Source: Lophius americanus
Lineage: Eukaryota; Chordata; Actinopteri; Lophiiformes; Lophiidae
Assembly (NCBI GenBank): GCA_037951165.1
Contig: JBBDHG010000014.1
Location: forward strand, 4,055,001 to 4,119,000
Reading direction: 5' to 3'
Length of the DNA stretch: 64,000 nt
Shown here: positions 22,979-36,399 of the stretch, one piece after another
Numbering within the stretch: the stretch's first letter is position 1
Layout: each line of letters starts with the position of its first letter
The notes under the pieces: model-generated
Seen by the model: only the letters and a program-made list of their open reading frames with translations
Told to the model about the DNA's origin: nothing
Database searches by the model: none
Translations under genes and position numbers: made by a program

Positions 22979-23130
22979 CATTCCCTAAGAATTGGCGCAG
23001 CTACTACCGCAGCTCTCCATCTGCCTACCTCCACATTAAAGTCCCTCTTCCATTGGTCATCTGCAGCATACCAACACTATGTCCGGCGACACAAAAAGTA
23101 TATCTTATCTGCTCAAAATCTCATGAGCTC
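22979..23130 (+). pseudogene. Tyrosine recombinase catalytic block of the DIRS element
   Basis: One frame reads HSLRIGAATTAALHLPTS, then LKSLFHWSSAAYQHYVRRHK. H-S-L-R at 22,979-22,990 is the HxxR signature. H-W at 23,051-23,056 is in the place of the second His/Trp, and the tyrosine nucleophile is one of those in AAYQHY (23,069 or 23,078; by comparison with other DIRS elements the one after AA). The residues are still present although the rest of the recombinase has stops. The enzyme would have integrated the circular cDNA without an integrase. Confidence 0.8.
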
Positions 23131-23290
23131 CTGTTCCTTATAATGCATTGCTTTTGCATCCCCTTTGCTGCCTAATTATGTTGCTGCGTATCAGGTGGTC
23201 TGCTGGGTTTGGAGTATGGATCCATCTTAGTATATCTGTCGGCAATGCGCTTACAATAGGGCTGTATTCATCAAATAGTATATTCGTCTT

Positions 23291-23760
23291 CACCTTGGCT
23301 GGTCTCCAGGCCCACACTTAAGAGATCTTCACATTAGTATTGTCAGGTTCCTAATCCATTCAGTTTTGGGGGTCAGGATATCTGCTCATCACTTCCCAAA
23401 GTCTTGCTGTAGATTATCTGCGGGGAGTGATGGGGACGAGGCCTAGATGCCAAATTACATTTTTTAACACAATAATAAACATTGGTAACGTGAGTTGTCT
23501 GACTGAACTTAGTTTTATTAGAGACAATTTTATAATCCACACAAAACCCTGAATACTTCTTCCATATTAATGTGAAATTATTGCATGGTTAAAATTTTTG
23601 ACTACCTGGAGAAGTCAAAAAGTATGAAGCCCCGCTCTTGTGATTTGGGAGACAAAAAAATACATCTGTAAATATGGACCCTTGGTTTAGAAATCCTTGC
23701 TCATGTTTATAAACTGCACACACAGACTATATACTATTAAACAATTGCAAATAAGTTTGA
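23291..23760. other. Probable DIRS 3' end and unannotated flank
   Basis: Includes an imperfect inverted repeat (CATCACTTCCC near 23,387 and GGGGAGTGATG near 23,421) that could belong to the terminal region of the DIRS element. The rest is AT-rich with no recognised feature. Confidence 0.35.
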
Positions 23761-23761
23761 A

Positions 23762-23975
23762 AGGCAGCAGGATAGCTCAGTGGGTTACACCGAAGACTTT
23801 GGTCCAGGAGGCTTGGGTTCAAATCCCAGTCAAAAGAGGGCATGGCAGAAATCCAGTGTTGGCTTTTACGCAAGGTCCTTCATGCCAGCCACACCTACCA
23901 TAGTGGCAGTCCCAAGCACAGATAGAATGTAGGGCTGTGTCAGGAACGTCTTTTGACCTTAAAAACTATGCCAAA
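23762..23975 (+). mobile_element. tRNA-headed SINE with an RTE-like 3' half
   Basis: Head: GATAGCTCAGTGGGTTACAC (box A region) and GGGTTCAAATCCCAGTC (box B). The 3' half (GTCCCAAGCACAGATAGAAT, GTGTCAGGAACGTC, ATGCCAAATCAATATGCAGA) matches the 5' leader of the RTE-type LINE at 52,800-52,890, where the corresponding motifs are GTCCCAATCCTGGATAAAT, TTGTCAGGAAGGGC and ATGCCAAATCAATGTGGAGA. Confidence 0.75.
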
Positions 23976-26415
23976 TCAATATGCAGAACAAGACAATAAA
24001 CTGTGATGACCTCTTAAAAAGGGAAAGAACTGAAATAATTGCTTCAACAACTATTTTGATAATAGATCAACTGTTTTGTCATTTTGAAGATAAAAATTTC
24101 TAAATCCCTGACTCAAGTTTCTCATATGTGAATATTTTGAATAATTATATTATTTTATTTATCCTCCGTCCTCTGTGACATTAAACTAAATATCTCTGGA
24201 CTGGCGACAAAATACAACATTTGAGGACACTTCCCCTTCAAAATTCTTATTTTCAATTATAAAATTAATGGTGAGTTGCAACTCTTAAAGCATATAGATG
24301 CAATTGTATTTTCTATTGAAAGATTATCCATATATATAGAGTAATTTTTTTTTTAAAGAATAGGAGGTTATGATGTCAAAACCCAACTGTTCGATAAGGC
24401 CTATGTGCAATTGTATACATGTACGTGCTAAAGCAGGTATGTGAACGTGCACTGGCGAGTGTGAGCGCCTTCTGATATTATGTAAATGTGGTTGATAGTT
24501 TGTAATCCGAGGGGCACGGATTGGATTATGAACCATGTGGGCCAGGGGTCTGCTGTCTCCTGTCTTTCTGTGGGCAACCCGTTGGCTGGCAAGCCCCTTC
24601 CGTGGTCTCTGACTGGCTCTTCCCTTGGGATGGGCGTGTGGGTCTCCTGGGGGCATGTGGCCCTGTGGTACCTCGCTGCCTGCCACTGAGGGTTGGCCAA
24701 GTTGGATTAATCGCGTCACGAGGATTAACATAATGATGTCCACATTTAATTTGAGGAGTTCAATTTAAGGGTTCACAAAGGGATTATTTGGGAATACATC
24801 CTTGCTTTGGGGAATGACATCGTAGGCCTAGTTGAACAAGCCAAAATGTATTTTGTGTATACTGTACATTTACAGACCAGCACAGTAGCCTTAAATAAAT
24901 GTTGTAAAGATTTTGTGGGGTTGGGCAGGGGCATTTATTTTAATAAACAGGGAATTCATCGTCAGGTGACCCTCCAGGTTGCTCCACATAAATACATTTT
25001 AAAGACTCAGTGAGATTACAAATCTAACACCATGTAACACCATGCAGTAATAAGCCATCATGGGTTGAACATAAACATTCACCCTGTGATGCCGAGAAAG
25101 AAACAGAGAAATGAATAATGGCTTTGTGATGTAGAACCAGGGACCATTATAAAACATTAATTCCCAGTGGCATCTGCAGGCCCATATGTATGTGCAGACC
25201 AGTGAGAACTTCAACCCATTACGAATATGCCTGCGTAGCGCAAGTGTGTGTTTGTGTGTGTAAGTGATCATGTCTGGAGGAGTTGTCAGCGAGGCAGTAA
25301 TGAATGTATCTATGTTTGATCAACATGTAAACACTGGAGAAGAGTGAACTCTGGCAATAGCGATTCCCATTTGGCTCAATTAGACCAGAAACTAAGACAA
25401 TCAATGGTGCTTGCCTTTCTGCAGGTCTGCCTGTCGGCGACAGCAACACACTCAGTAAAATAAAATGGGAATAATCAAAGTTCATAATTAGTTGGCCTGA
25501 GGGGGAGCAAGTATACATTTTCACTCGACTATAACCCGGCGACTTTGTAGTGAAGACTCTGGCTGGGCCTTTAGAACAACGAGATGAATGCACATCGCCT
25601 CCCAGAGAAAGAACAAAACACTACACTCTCTGTGCTCTGTGCTATATAGCTATGCCACAGTCGCACTGAGGGCACTGTCCAGACACAACCAATGACTCAA
25701 AACTCTATCTTGGCGACAAAAAAGGAAACATGAAGGGAGATGCATGAATATGATGAAAAAGTAGCAATGGTAATACTTTTCTGATCAGAAAGCTCTCAGT
25801 TGGGTATACGCCATTCATAACACTCAAGAGCAAGAAAGAGAAGATGAAGATTAAACGTTAAAGGGAAAAAAATATACATATAGCAAGGGTGTCCTTTAGG
25901 TATTGGTGGTCTGGGGAATTGACAGTAAAATTAATTGGGGAGTGAATGTCGAGGACATGTTGGAAAATGGGTCAGATTCTCAGGGAGCAGATCTGATAGA
26001 TCTCAATAAAGATGGGAGCCTACTAAATTTGGGATCCCGAGAAAGATCTTCAGAAGTTATAAAAGGGCTTTACATTATACTTCTCTGCAAGTTAGAAAAA
26101 TACTCTCTACTTATACTTTTTTTCTTAAAAATCATGCAAATCGCAAAAGTGAATTATTTCTGAGAAAAATAAACAAAACTGATCTCTACCATAGTGTGGT
26201 TCTTTTTTGATAAATATTGATAAGTTCTTTCCAAAGTCCTAGTAGCAATACTGATCTACCAAGGATCAAATGTGTAGAAGCAGCACCACCAACATCAACG
26301 ATGAGGACCTTAGCATGAATGATGTGGACTAAATTAAAAAGAAATCTGAATTACTCTGATAGATCACAACTTTGTCACCGAAATTATTATCATATAATGT
26401 CATAGGTTTTTTCCA
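23976..26415. other. Unannotated block with a GC-rich island
   Basis: No protein, SINE or LINE signal was recognised. 24,500-24,710 is conspicuously GC-rich against AT-rich flanks and carries overlapping open frames on both strands without any recognisable domain. 25,020-25,620 is more balanced in composition than its surroundings and lacks repeats. Confidence 0.4.
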
Positions 26416-28100
<1,685 letters not shown>

Positions 28101-28109
28101 TTTGAAAGG

Positions 28110-28190
28110 AAGGTTCTATTTAGCACAGCGTTACACACAGACAGAATTTGGCATACTGAAAAGCCGGTTCCGTTGTTTGGACCGTCAGAC
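28110..28190 (+). pseudogene. PIF/Harbinger transposase fragment
   Basis: Within a 131-codon frame, the stretch YLAQRYTQTEFGILKSRFRC followed by LD resembles the C-terminal (R.R...E..FG.LK.RF.CL) signature of Harbinger transposases and their HARBI1 relatives; the conserved catalytic Glu may be the E in TEFG. Similarity fades on both sides and the other two catalytic Asp blocks are not present. The remainder of the frame to 28,458 is unrecognised. Probably a scrap of a dead element. Confidence 0.5.
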
Positions 28191-30595
28191 CAGATCCAGT
28201 GCTGATCACCTTGCTGCTCTGATCTCCTGCGTAATGGATGAATCCATCTTCAAGACTACAACTAAATTCAGCACTAAGTTAAACATGAAACAAATTCCTT
28301 TTGATTTGGTAAATATGGTAAATAAATTGAATATATCCAGGAGAAAATGTGTTCCTCTTTATGTGCGCGTCTACTCATCACAGACAGAGCTCCACTCGTT
28401 GCTAAATAGTTGTCAAAGGCTTGACTTACAACGGCCCGCCACCTGTTTTATTAACTGAGGTTTTATTAACAGGTGTTTTATCTTTTGTTCTTCTTATATT
28501 TTTCCATATTCTGTTTTACCCACAGCAGTGACTTACTAGAAGATATTCACGACTTGACTTTCCTCACAAAATCTAAAAATCAAATTTCCAATCATTACCA
28601 TAATGTGATCATAAAGAGTTGTTTCTTCAATGTAAACAGTTGTGTTTGCTAATTCTCGAGTTAAGAGCTGTTAGACCATGGATAGGAAAAGTGCCATTCA
28701 AGCTTTTTTATATTTGTTTCATTAGTGTGTGCATCATTATAGTATTGTAATAGCTGCTTTCAAATATGATGTTCTTTTGTTGACAATTTTATCACTTCAT
28801 GGATATTTCTTTTGTGGCCGACAGGGGCAAATGCGCTGATCCTTAGGAAACACGTACATTTACACAAAACACAGGCAAATTTAAAAACATCTTCATCAAT
28901 TTCAACACATTTGCAACATTTCAAAATCATGCTGCTAACACCACAACACAACACGTTAACAAGAATAATCTGCAAAAGCCACAACACACCACAGTTGTTG
29001 CAAACCCATACATGCTTTTTTAATGCCTCATTTAGAGAAAAGAAGAGATATGATACACAACACTTTTCAGAAAATTTCATCTGCTGTGCTAGCTTTGCTT
29101 AACTTCCAGGTTTTACAGTCATGTGACTTGGAATAATACCTTAATCAACATGTGTAAATAATAAGTAAACTTATTGATGAACCTAACTAACATAGTACCC
29201 AAAGCTACAAGTTATAATTTTCTCAAGATAATGAGAAACAGAAAGGTTGGTTCCTTTTATTTTCTTGAAGATGAAATATTATACCCCTTTTACACAAGTA
29301 TGTATCATTTCTGCGATGCTTGTTGCTTAAAATTACATTTGTTCTTTTCTATTATGCTCTGTCACATTGATTCTGAGCAGCCCGTTTGATCGGTCAATAC
29401 TTGACAAACCTCAATCTGAATCTAACATTTGGTTTCAATGGTCAGCCTAGGCACTGGTTGCTGCCTGATTTTTTTTCTTAAGTTTCTTATATCCGGGGTA
29501 AGGGGTTCAAAGGAAATTAAAGTGAAATAAAACGTAAGATGAAATGAAAATTGCTTCAATATGGTTATGGAATAACAGGAAGCAAAGGTATTTGACAATA
29601 TTGAGATTAGATCAGATTGAAGATTAAACACAGTAATAAAGATATGGGTCTGATTCACTTTTTTCCATGCACCAGACATCGTTTTAGTGAGTGATGCCGG
29701 CCTCTCTTAGGAATTTCTGTATATGAAGGTAGCAGTTGGTCCATCCGAGAGGAGAGAGACATCATTTCAGACCCTTTTTCTCCACGTGGTAGCTTCCACT
29801 CACTTCAATACTCTGATTAGAAAACATGAGATAAAAGCAACATTAAACTTCAGCAATAGGTTGGCTCCTCGTAAGCATGCATAAAAACCTGTAGATATAA
29901 CACAGTACAACATACTATTTAATTAATTAATCAGATAAAATGGGTCAAATAGATCTGTCAGATCAATTTCGGTAATGTGAAGAGAAGCTGTTTTTTCTTA
30001 ATTAAATTTTACAGTCCTGGTTTCTGTTTGTCACCGCAGCACGGATCTGTGTTCTGCTAAAAGGAATTACCAATAGTTTAATTGTAACGATATCATGCTG
30101 CAATCACGAAAAATCATCCTGTGTCTGCTGTCTTGTGGCAAGACACAGTTAAATACATGCATCAATACCACAATAAATCCCTCATGGTTCGTTTGGTGAG
30201 CTAAGATTGGCCAAAAAAACTGACTGTAAGAATCTCTTATGGAAACCAGTTCTCTGAGGGGGGAAATGGTATCCAACTTGAGCATACAATTTCTTCATGC
30301 TTTAAACAGTGTAGTATTTACATTAGCTTCTAATCACCACGTAAGCACAGCAGAAGTCATCTCATATAAAAATGCAAATACAAATACAGTCCTTTTTTCT
30401 TCCACGTATTGTTAGTATAGCAGTTAAGATTCTTGTTCAACTGCCCCAAGTTCATGAAGCAATGGGATGCAAAGTTACCAAAAACAAAAATAAGTTTGGA
30501 GAGACCAACAGGGGCAATTCAAACAAAAATAGAATTAATCCACTTAGATGTTATGTCCTCCAAGGCTGGAAGGCGATACAATGAGCAGTGCTGGT
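28191..30595. other. Unannotated sequence
   Basis: 28,850-29,100 is rich in CAACAC/TTGCAA-type short motifs and open on both strands, as seen in some MITE interiors, but no terminal repeats were found. Otherwise featureless. Confidence 0.35.
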
Positions 30596-30599
30596 TTGT

Positions 30600-30956
30600 G
30601 CAGAGCAGCTTAGTGTCCTTTTAGCCATGTTGCTAACTGCTTAGCAGCTAGCTTTACAATGCAGGGGAGAGTAAAGATGGAGGGATGGAGATTTTGTGGG
30701 TAGGCAGGAGGAGAAAGACCAGAGTGGGCCGAGTTTGCTTTACTGGCATAATATTTTACATCAAATGTTACGATTACTTCAATCAGACTGCGAGCAGAGG
30801 TCAAAAGTCACATGATTTCTGACGTGACTCTCCCAAGGGAAAACCACTTATCGGTAAATGTTATCCCTCAGGTGGTCAGTACGCTCTCCAAATATACAAA
30901 TAAGTCATTAAAAACAATGAAAAAGTGAGATTTTCACAATATATCCCCTTTAATGT
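30600..30956. mobile_element. Possible MITE end (CCCCTTTAA terminus)
   Basis: The right end AATATATCCCCTTTAA preceded by GAAAAAGTGAGATTTTCACA, and the interior TAGCCATGTTGCTAACTGCT, resemble a common fish DNA-transposon-derived repeat with a TTAAAGGGG-type terminus. The opposite terminus was not found, so boundaries are uncertain. Confidence 0.35.
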
Positions 30957-31692
30957 TCATCAGATATCAGGAGTCGCTTAACTGAAGCAACTATGATGAA
31001 TTTTGACTATTGATAAATGCATCATACTTAAATCAAGGTCTAACACAGGTAGAAATTGCTTTTGTAGCTTACGTAGCCAAGGTGAGGCCGGAGGTCAATT
31101 CGCGCAATGTAGAATAACAGTTTTCCTAAGCAAGTATAATACGCCTTTACTGCAGCTTTGGGTACAGTGTGTTAGGGATATTGTTAAATGTAATTTGTTG
31201 AATACGTGATGTTAAATTAAGCACTTATCAAAGTTACATGAGCACACGACGTGGAAGTGGAGTAAAGTGTAGCACGTTGAATAGAAAATATCATAAGAGA
31301 TGTTTATAAATTATATCTGTTCTATTCTATATTTAAGACAAAAAAAATGCGTCCACGCGTCCATCTCTTTTAAGAGTTCTGATTAAGAGTTCTTAATCTG
31401 TTATGTTTTGGTGCACGTTTTCCAAATGCTGCGCATGTTTTGTATATTTATTAAGATGGTTTTCAATTAGCTTAAGTTTTGTGTATTTGCATGGGTTTTC
31501 TTAAGTTGCAGTGCGTGTTCCATGTCGACCGTGCATGTTTCTTGACACGTTTCATTCATGTCAAGATCATGTCGCCATTTGCTTTTATCACACACAACAT
31601 TTCTACTTTAATTGAGTGGACTGTTTTCAAAGTATACACATTTCCTCTATGGCTAATGTCATAACTGTCAATAATAAAATAAAAATATGACA
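30957..31692. other. Unannotated sequence
   Basis: No recognised feature. Confidence 0.4.
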
Positions 31693-32187
31693 CCTACATG
31701 CAGGACCGGCCCTTACCAATTTGGCACCCTAGGCAAGATTTTATCTGGCGCCCCCCTTGCATTGCAATAAATTCCGCTGCTGGTGTACATACTCACAAGA
31801 AACTGTATAGCTTTATCTTGGATAGTCTTTTATTTAGAGAAAGCAATTGCCCAATCAAAATACTTACAACGAATTAGAAAGAAACACAAAAAAATATGAA
31901 ATGAATATATGAAATACAATATAAATAACTTACATAAACTATAAGATTTAAATACCCACAAAATAAAAAGTGTAAACAAGTAACATCAAATAAATTATGA
32001 ATACAATATAAATAAGGCACTTCACAAAATAAGATATGAAAGGAACCAGTATTGAAAAAATTACAAGGATTTAAATAAAAAGGGAAAAAAGGGGGTTCTT
32101 ACAAAGACCTATTGGTGCTTTTTGATACTGCATTCACTTTAATGACTTAAAAACTACACCACCACCTCCTCAACCTCACATCACATG

Positions 32188-32558
32188 TTACAGCTTTACT
32201 CCACTGGCCTTTCTTGCAGCAAAGTCATCTACAACCTCATCATATGACAACTGATTTGAGACCACATGGTTTATGCTTACGATGGCAAGTCCACTGAGAC
32301 CTTCTTGCATCATAGTAGATCTCAAGTAAGTTTTAATCAGTTTGAGCTTAGAACCGCTTCTTTCAGCAGCAGCCACTGTAACAGGGAGAGTGGCAGAGAT
32401 TCTCAAAGCAACCCACATGTTGGGGTAAATTTCTGCCAGCTTCTTCTCATGCAGGAAGGTCAAGAGTTTCATGTTTGTCACATTCTTTGATGTGGCAATG
32501 GTGGAAAACTCTGCATTTCCTTTCAGAAAGGTGGGACTGAGAAACCTCAACCGCGCAT
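32188..32558 (-). pseudogene. hAT transposase last exon (C-terminal dimerisation domain)
   Basis: On the minus strand this reads DARLRFLSPTFLKGNAEF, then the hAT family dimerisation block LRISATLPVTVAAAERSGSK followed by LKLIKTYLRSTM, GLAIVSI and a LSYDEVVDDFA tail, ending in a stop at 32,188. The conserved AERSFSK appears as AERSGSK. A good splice acceptor (CTCTCTTCAG) precedes the exon, immediately after 32,558 going upstream. The catalytic domain that would normally precede is deleted. Confidence 0.88.
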
Positions 32559-33268
32559 CTGAAGAGAGAAGAGGAGTATGTGACACCAGTCTAATAATAA
32601 ATATGATATGATACATATGATTTCAAGAATAAAATGAAATGAAATAATATAAATGAAAAATCTAAGAGATACATGCATGATGTTCACTATACTGTACATG
32701 TATAATGTACAATGTACTTTTTCTGATATGCAAATTATATAACATTAATTTTTATTGTCATAACAACGAAATGCTGATTAGCAGAATGCAGAGAAGCAGT
32801 AAACTGCGGTATAATATAGATATAATTTATGCACTTTAACACTGATGTAAAGTTTAACACTATAAACGCACTTTAGACAATATGAACTGTAACACAACAT
32901 ACAGCTGGGCTTACAACTATAACATATAAAGGGGTGGAAAAGGAATAGCATTTTGATCGACTATTACAAGCCAAGAAAACGTGAGCTAACCAGATGTCAA
33001 TAAAAATGTAAACAAATTTTAGATTATAACACCTGCTGAATATATCTAATATTTACACACTTCCCTGAGGAAGGTAAGGTGGGAGTAGTTACATTACTAT
33101 TTTTCATAACAGCTTAGGCCCTTCCATAACATTAACTGACGTTAAAACTAACAGTTAACGCAAGCTATTTATTGATTAGCAAACCATGTTATGCTAATGG
33201 TTAACAACGTTATCGTCGTTCCGCAACAGACAAATAATGTCATGACGTCATCTTTACTGTAACGTTAC

Positions 33269-33350
33269 CTCTGTCTGTGTCTCCTTTTTCCTCTTCTTCT
33301 TTTCTTTTTTTCCTCCGCTGGGCACCAGACAGTTTGGGACGTTTTGACAT
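33269..33350 (-). pseudogene. hAT transposase first exon
   Basis: Starts at an ATG at 33,350 and reads MSKRPKLSGAQRRKKRKEEE, a basic N-terminus typical of this group of hAT transposases (ZMYM-like fish elements), and ends at a GTAACG splice donor after 27 codons plus one base. The next surviving exon, 710 nt downstream, begins in the matching phase, so the spliced frame stays open for 150 codons. Confidence 0.75.
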
Positions 33351-33686
33351 GTTGTTTGCATTGTTGTCGAGCTTGCTTTGGGGTCACATCAAAAAACGAC
33401 CACTCCCCCCCCAGGTAGCAGGTACAGTCTGATTAGTTGGCGGGGGGGCGTCTTAGGAAAGTAACGTGTCATCATTATTATTATTATTGTTCCTATTTAA
33501 TAGTCTTTGCTATGCAGTTCAATTAATGTGGGCTTATTATCGTCATATTAAGACATAATACCAACTAGTTTTAAGAATAGTGGAAGTTACAAATTTTTCT
33601 TCCTCCGTCTGTGGCGCCCCCTGGATGGACAGCGCCCTTAGCATTTGCCTATTACGCCTAAGCCACGGGCCGGCCCTGCCTACAGG

Positions 33687-36335
33687 AAAACCCTATCATT
33701 TTGGATTCCCATTGGTATCTCATGACTTAGTTCAAAAAATGTCTTACTTTTTCTATGGCACTTGATAGAAAAATTATTAGATTGACTATTCCATATAAGT
33801 TCCTAATTCAAGGGATGCTGACACAAACATGTTTTCAAATCAAAACACTCCCCCGACATTTTAACAGAGCAGCAACTGACCTGTAAAAAGGTTACCTAGA
33901 GGTCAATAGATGGACAACATGGCATCAAAGTATTTTACTGGATGACACTGTTTGACTAAAAAATAAAGCCAATAGACATATATCATATAAGGTAATTTAT
34001 TAATTATGTCCAGAGTGCTTAACAGGTAATCTTCGACAGCAGCATACTCTTCCACCCAGTTTCTGGTTAATCCACACAGTATTTTTTTTGCGTCCAGGGC
34101 TTAATTAAAGTGGGCCGGAAAAGGAATCCAGGATCTTGATAAAAAATATAAAGAAATCTGATCAGCAGTTTCATATTTTATGTTTTACTTGTGCACTTAC
34201 AGTTACTACAGCAAGGTCTAGCAGATGAAAATGTACAATCAATAAAATATCCTTGTTTGCAAGAGTATTGTGCGCTCCTGTCAGCTGCTGAAGTCATAGT
34301 TGTAATCTTGCCGTCACGTTAGCGAGAGAAAATAAGTATTATGAACATGGGCAATGCGGTCACATACGGGTCCCACCCCTAAATTTGGCGTAATTTTTTT
34401 TTCTCTTTTAGATCTGCACAGGTTTCTCACATTGTCATCCCAGTATAATGGGTGAGGAGAAAACCTTAATAAACTTGAAATTATCGGTATAATAATAATA
34501 ATTATTAGAAAAGCAGTATAGACGTTAATTTCTTAAGTTTTTTTTTGTTTCTGCAATTTATGACTTATCACTTCACACACAGACACATTGTTACATATTT
34601 AAACTGGGATCATGTCTTTTTGGTGCCTTCAAATGCATGTTTGTTTAAATGGAAAGGAAACACAGCCACTCTAAAGGAAAACACAAGCTTTAAACATATT
34701 GTGTGTGCTGTGTTACAAATGTGCTAAAAAGGACAGGAGTATTGAAATAAAAGCAGACCATTCCAATCTTGGTGGATAATGGAGCGGTGAATGCAGAGGA
34801 GCTAGCAATCAGGTGGTACAACACATGAATACTTAGGGTGCTCTGTGGCTCAACCATAAAAAGACCTCAGAATGCACAGCTGTCATTACAGTGGGAATTA
34901 AAACACTGATAATGTGAGATAATATTGAAACACAGAATCACTCTTTATCACTTCTTTGAATTAACATAAACAGAGCACAATGTAAAACCATGCAAATCTT
35001 TGCATTGACATCGCTTTAAGTGCATTTTAGATGGTGCTCACTACATAGGCGGACCAGACAAAGGATGTTGTTTTCCACGCTATCAAGCTTCCTTGTCTCC
35101 CCATTGGCATAAATAATGAAGAGCATTCACCTTGTTTATCCTTCAATTCAATATTTACTCCTTGTCAGATGCATTTGGAGGCTTTTCATCATCAATGTTC
35201 TCTAAGCACTGCATTTTCCTCAATAGTATTCATCCTCATTGTTAATGTTTGATGCACACCAAAATATTTTTAGTTTTTTTTCATTGTGTTTTTTTTACTT
35301 TGCTCTCCATTCATGTTTAGGGCATCTTTGCCAACAACAAACTGCATCCCCAGGGATTCCTGTTTTTTTCCAGGACTCAATTTTCTTTCCCTCAAGATAA
35401 ATTTGGGGTAGATTGAATTAGGCAAAGGATAGTAGGTCATTGGCCTTCATCTGTCTATTACAACGTTATTGTGAATGTTAACCTGACGCGTCGAGATCCC
35501 GACCAACCTCAGCTGAGCAGACATTTTCTCTATTCATTCTCCTCCTTTTTATCTCTTCATCTCTTGCAAGCAGTTTTCTCCACTATGTGTTTCACACTCC
35601 AATATTATCTCAGATGTTTTTAGAACATTAATATTTTAACAACTGTGTTGAATAATTGAGTATGCTCACAATGTATTGGTGTCTAAAGATGGTATTCATC
35701 ATCTAAGGTTTATTCAGAAAATGATTCGTATAAGTATTGCGATTCTGCTTTCACGCGAATATTTATGTTGCAACTCTCACTTTAGTCGTGGAGATGTGTC
35801 TTGTCACTAACACATTTAATGTAAACAATACCAATTCAGTCATTAACTGAATTATCAACCATATATTATATATAATATGAATAATCAACCATAACAAACA
35901 GCACTGCTTTGTATTTGAAGTCGGAGTCCAAGATTTATTTGAAATCAAAAAGCCACCATGGATGGGTGCCAATATTATCCAGAGGCATAAACAGCTTGCC
36001 CTCCTCTTCCCCTTCAATTTCATTCTGATGATTGGACATTTTGCGTTATGTGTGTCATTCTTGTCATCCACCATGAATTTGTTTCTACTCACTTTGCATT
36101 TGCCATGTAAAAAGTAAAATAAATCATGTTGCAAACGTCTCAAATGGATCACAACTGATTAGTCTTATAAAATGTTCTCCATTTTTATATTTTATCACTT
36201 ATACTGTCTGAGTTGAGACTCACGTTCATCGCTATTTATTTAGATTTTATTTCCCTGTAATGGACCTGGTCAGTATCTTTCATCTTTGGAAATTGGGTGC
36301 ATTACAAACATATTTATGAAAATGAATTAAGGAGG

Positions 36336-36338
<3 letters not shown>
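33687..36338. other. Unannotated AT-rich sequence
   Basis: No gene, SINE, LINE or terminal inverted repeat recognised. A small (ATA)n run lies near 34,489-34,504. Confidence 0.4.

Positions 36339-36392
<54 letters not shown>
36339..36392. repeat. (AT)n microsatellite
   Basis: About 27 uninterrupted AT units. Confidence 0.97.

Positions 36393-36399
<7 letters not shown>

Larger units (their letters stand above)
20300..23290 (+). pseudogene. DIRS-type retroelement (RT, RNase H, tyrosine recombinase), decayed
   Basis: The 154-codon frame at 20,569-21,033 reads as the front of a DIRS reverse transcriptase: FNYLITSLVQGFLAGLRWL, then NLQPALKEPEVVDGLLSKEV and RFIIDLSALCDSSIP. With frame changes the rest can be followed. 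RT continues to about 21,380 (IFNTLSEA near 21,185; LHLLEDF near 21,250, in place of the LLDDFL active site). RNase H-like FYIDAAPSIGFGG lies near 21,750, and an IADALSRFKFQEVK-like block near 22,083-22,120. The tyrosine recombinase lies at 22,200-23,130. This order and the recombinase in place of an integrase are diagnostic of DIRS-like elements. The DD to ED change at the RT active site and many stops show it is dead. No terminal inverted repeats or internal complementary region were identified with confidence. Confidence 0.82.
31701..33678 (-). mobile_element. hAT DNA transposon, internally deleted, with TIRs and 8-bp TSD
   Basis: The ends are CAGGACCGGCCC at 31,701 and GGGCCGGCCCTG at 33,678, inverted repeats with one mismatch. 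Just inside, each end has GGCGCCCCC-type sequence (GGCGCCCCCCTTG near 31,749; GGCGCCCCCTGGA near 33,613). The flanks CCTACATG (31,693-31,700) and CCTACAGG (33,679-33,686) are an 8-bp target duplication with one later mismatch, the length expected of hAT elements. The 1978-bp element retains only the first and last transposase exons on the minus strand (33,269-33,350 and 32,188-32,558). The DDE core is missing, so it is non-autonomous. Both termini look usable by a related transposase. Confidence 0.93.

Noticed and set aside
24324..24743. 139-codon minus-strand frame as a gene
   Set aside because: No domain or start context, and it overlaps open frames on the other strand; the openness is explained by GC-rich composition.
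28812..29102. 96- and 106-codon frames on opposite strands as genes
   Set aside because: They overlap on both strands in low-complexity CAACAC-rich sequence and have no recognised domain.
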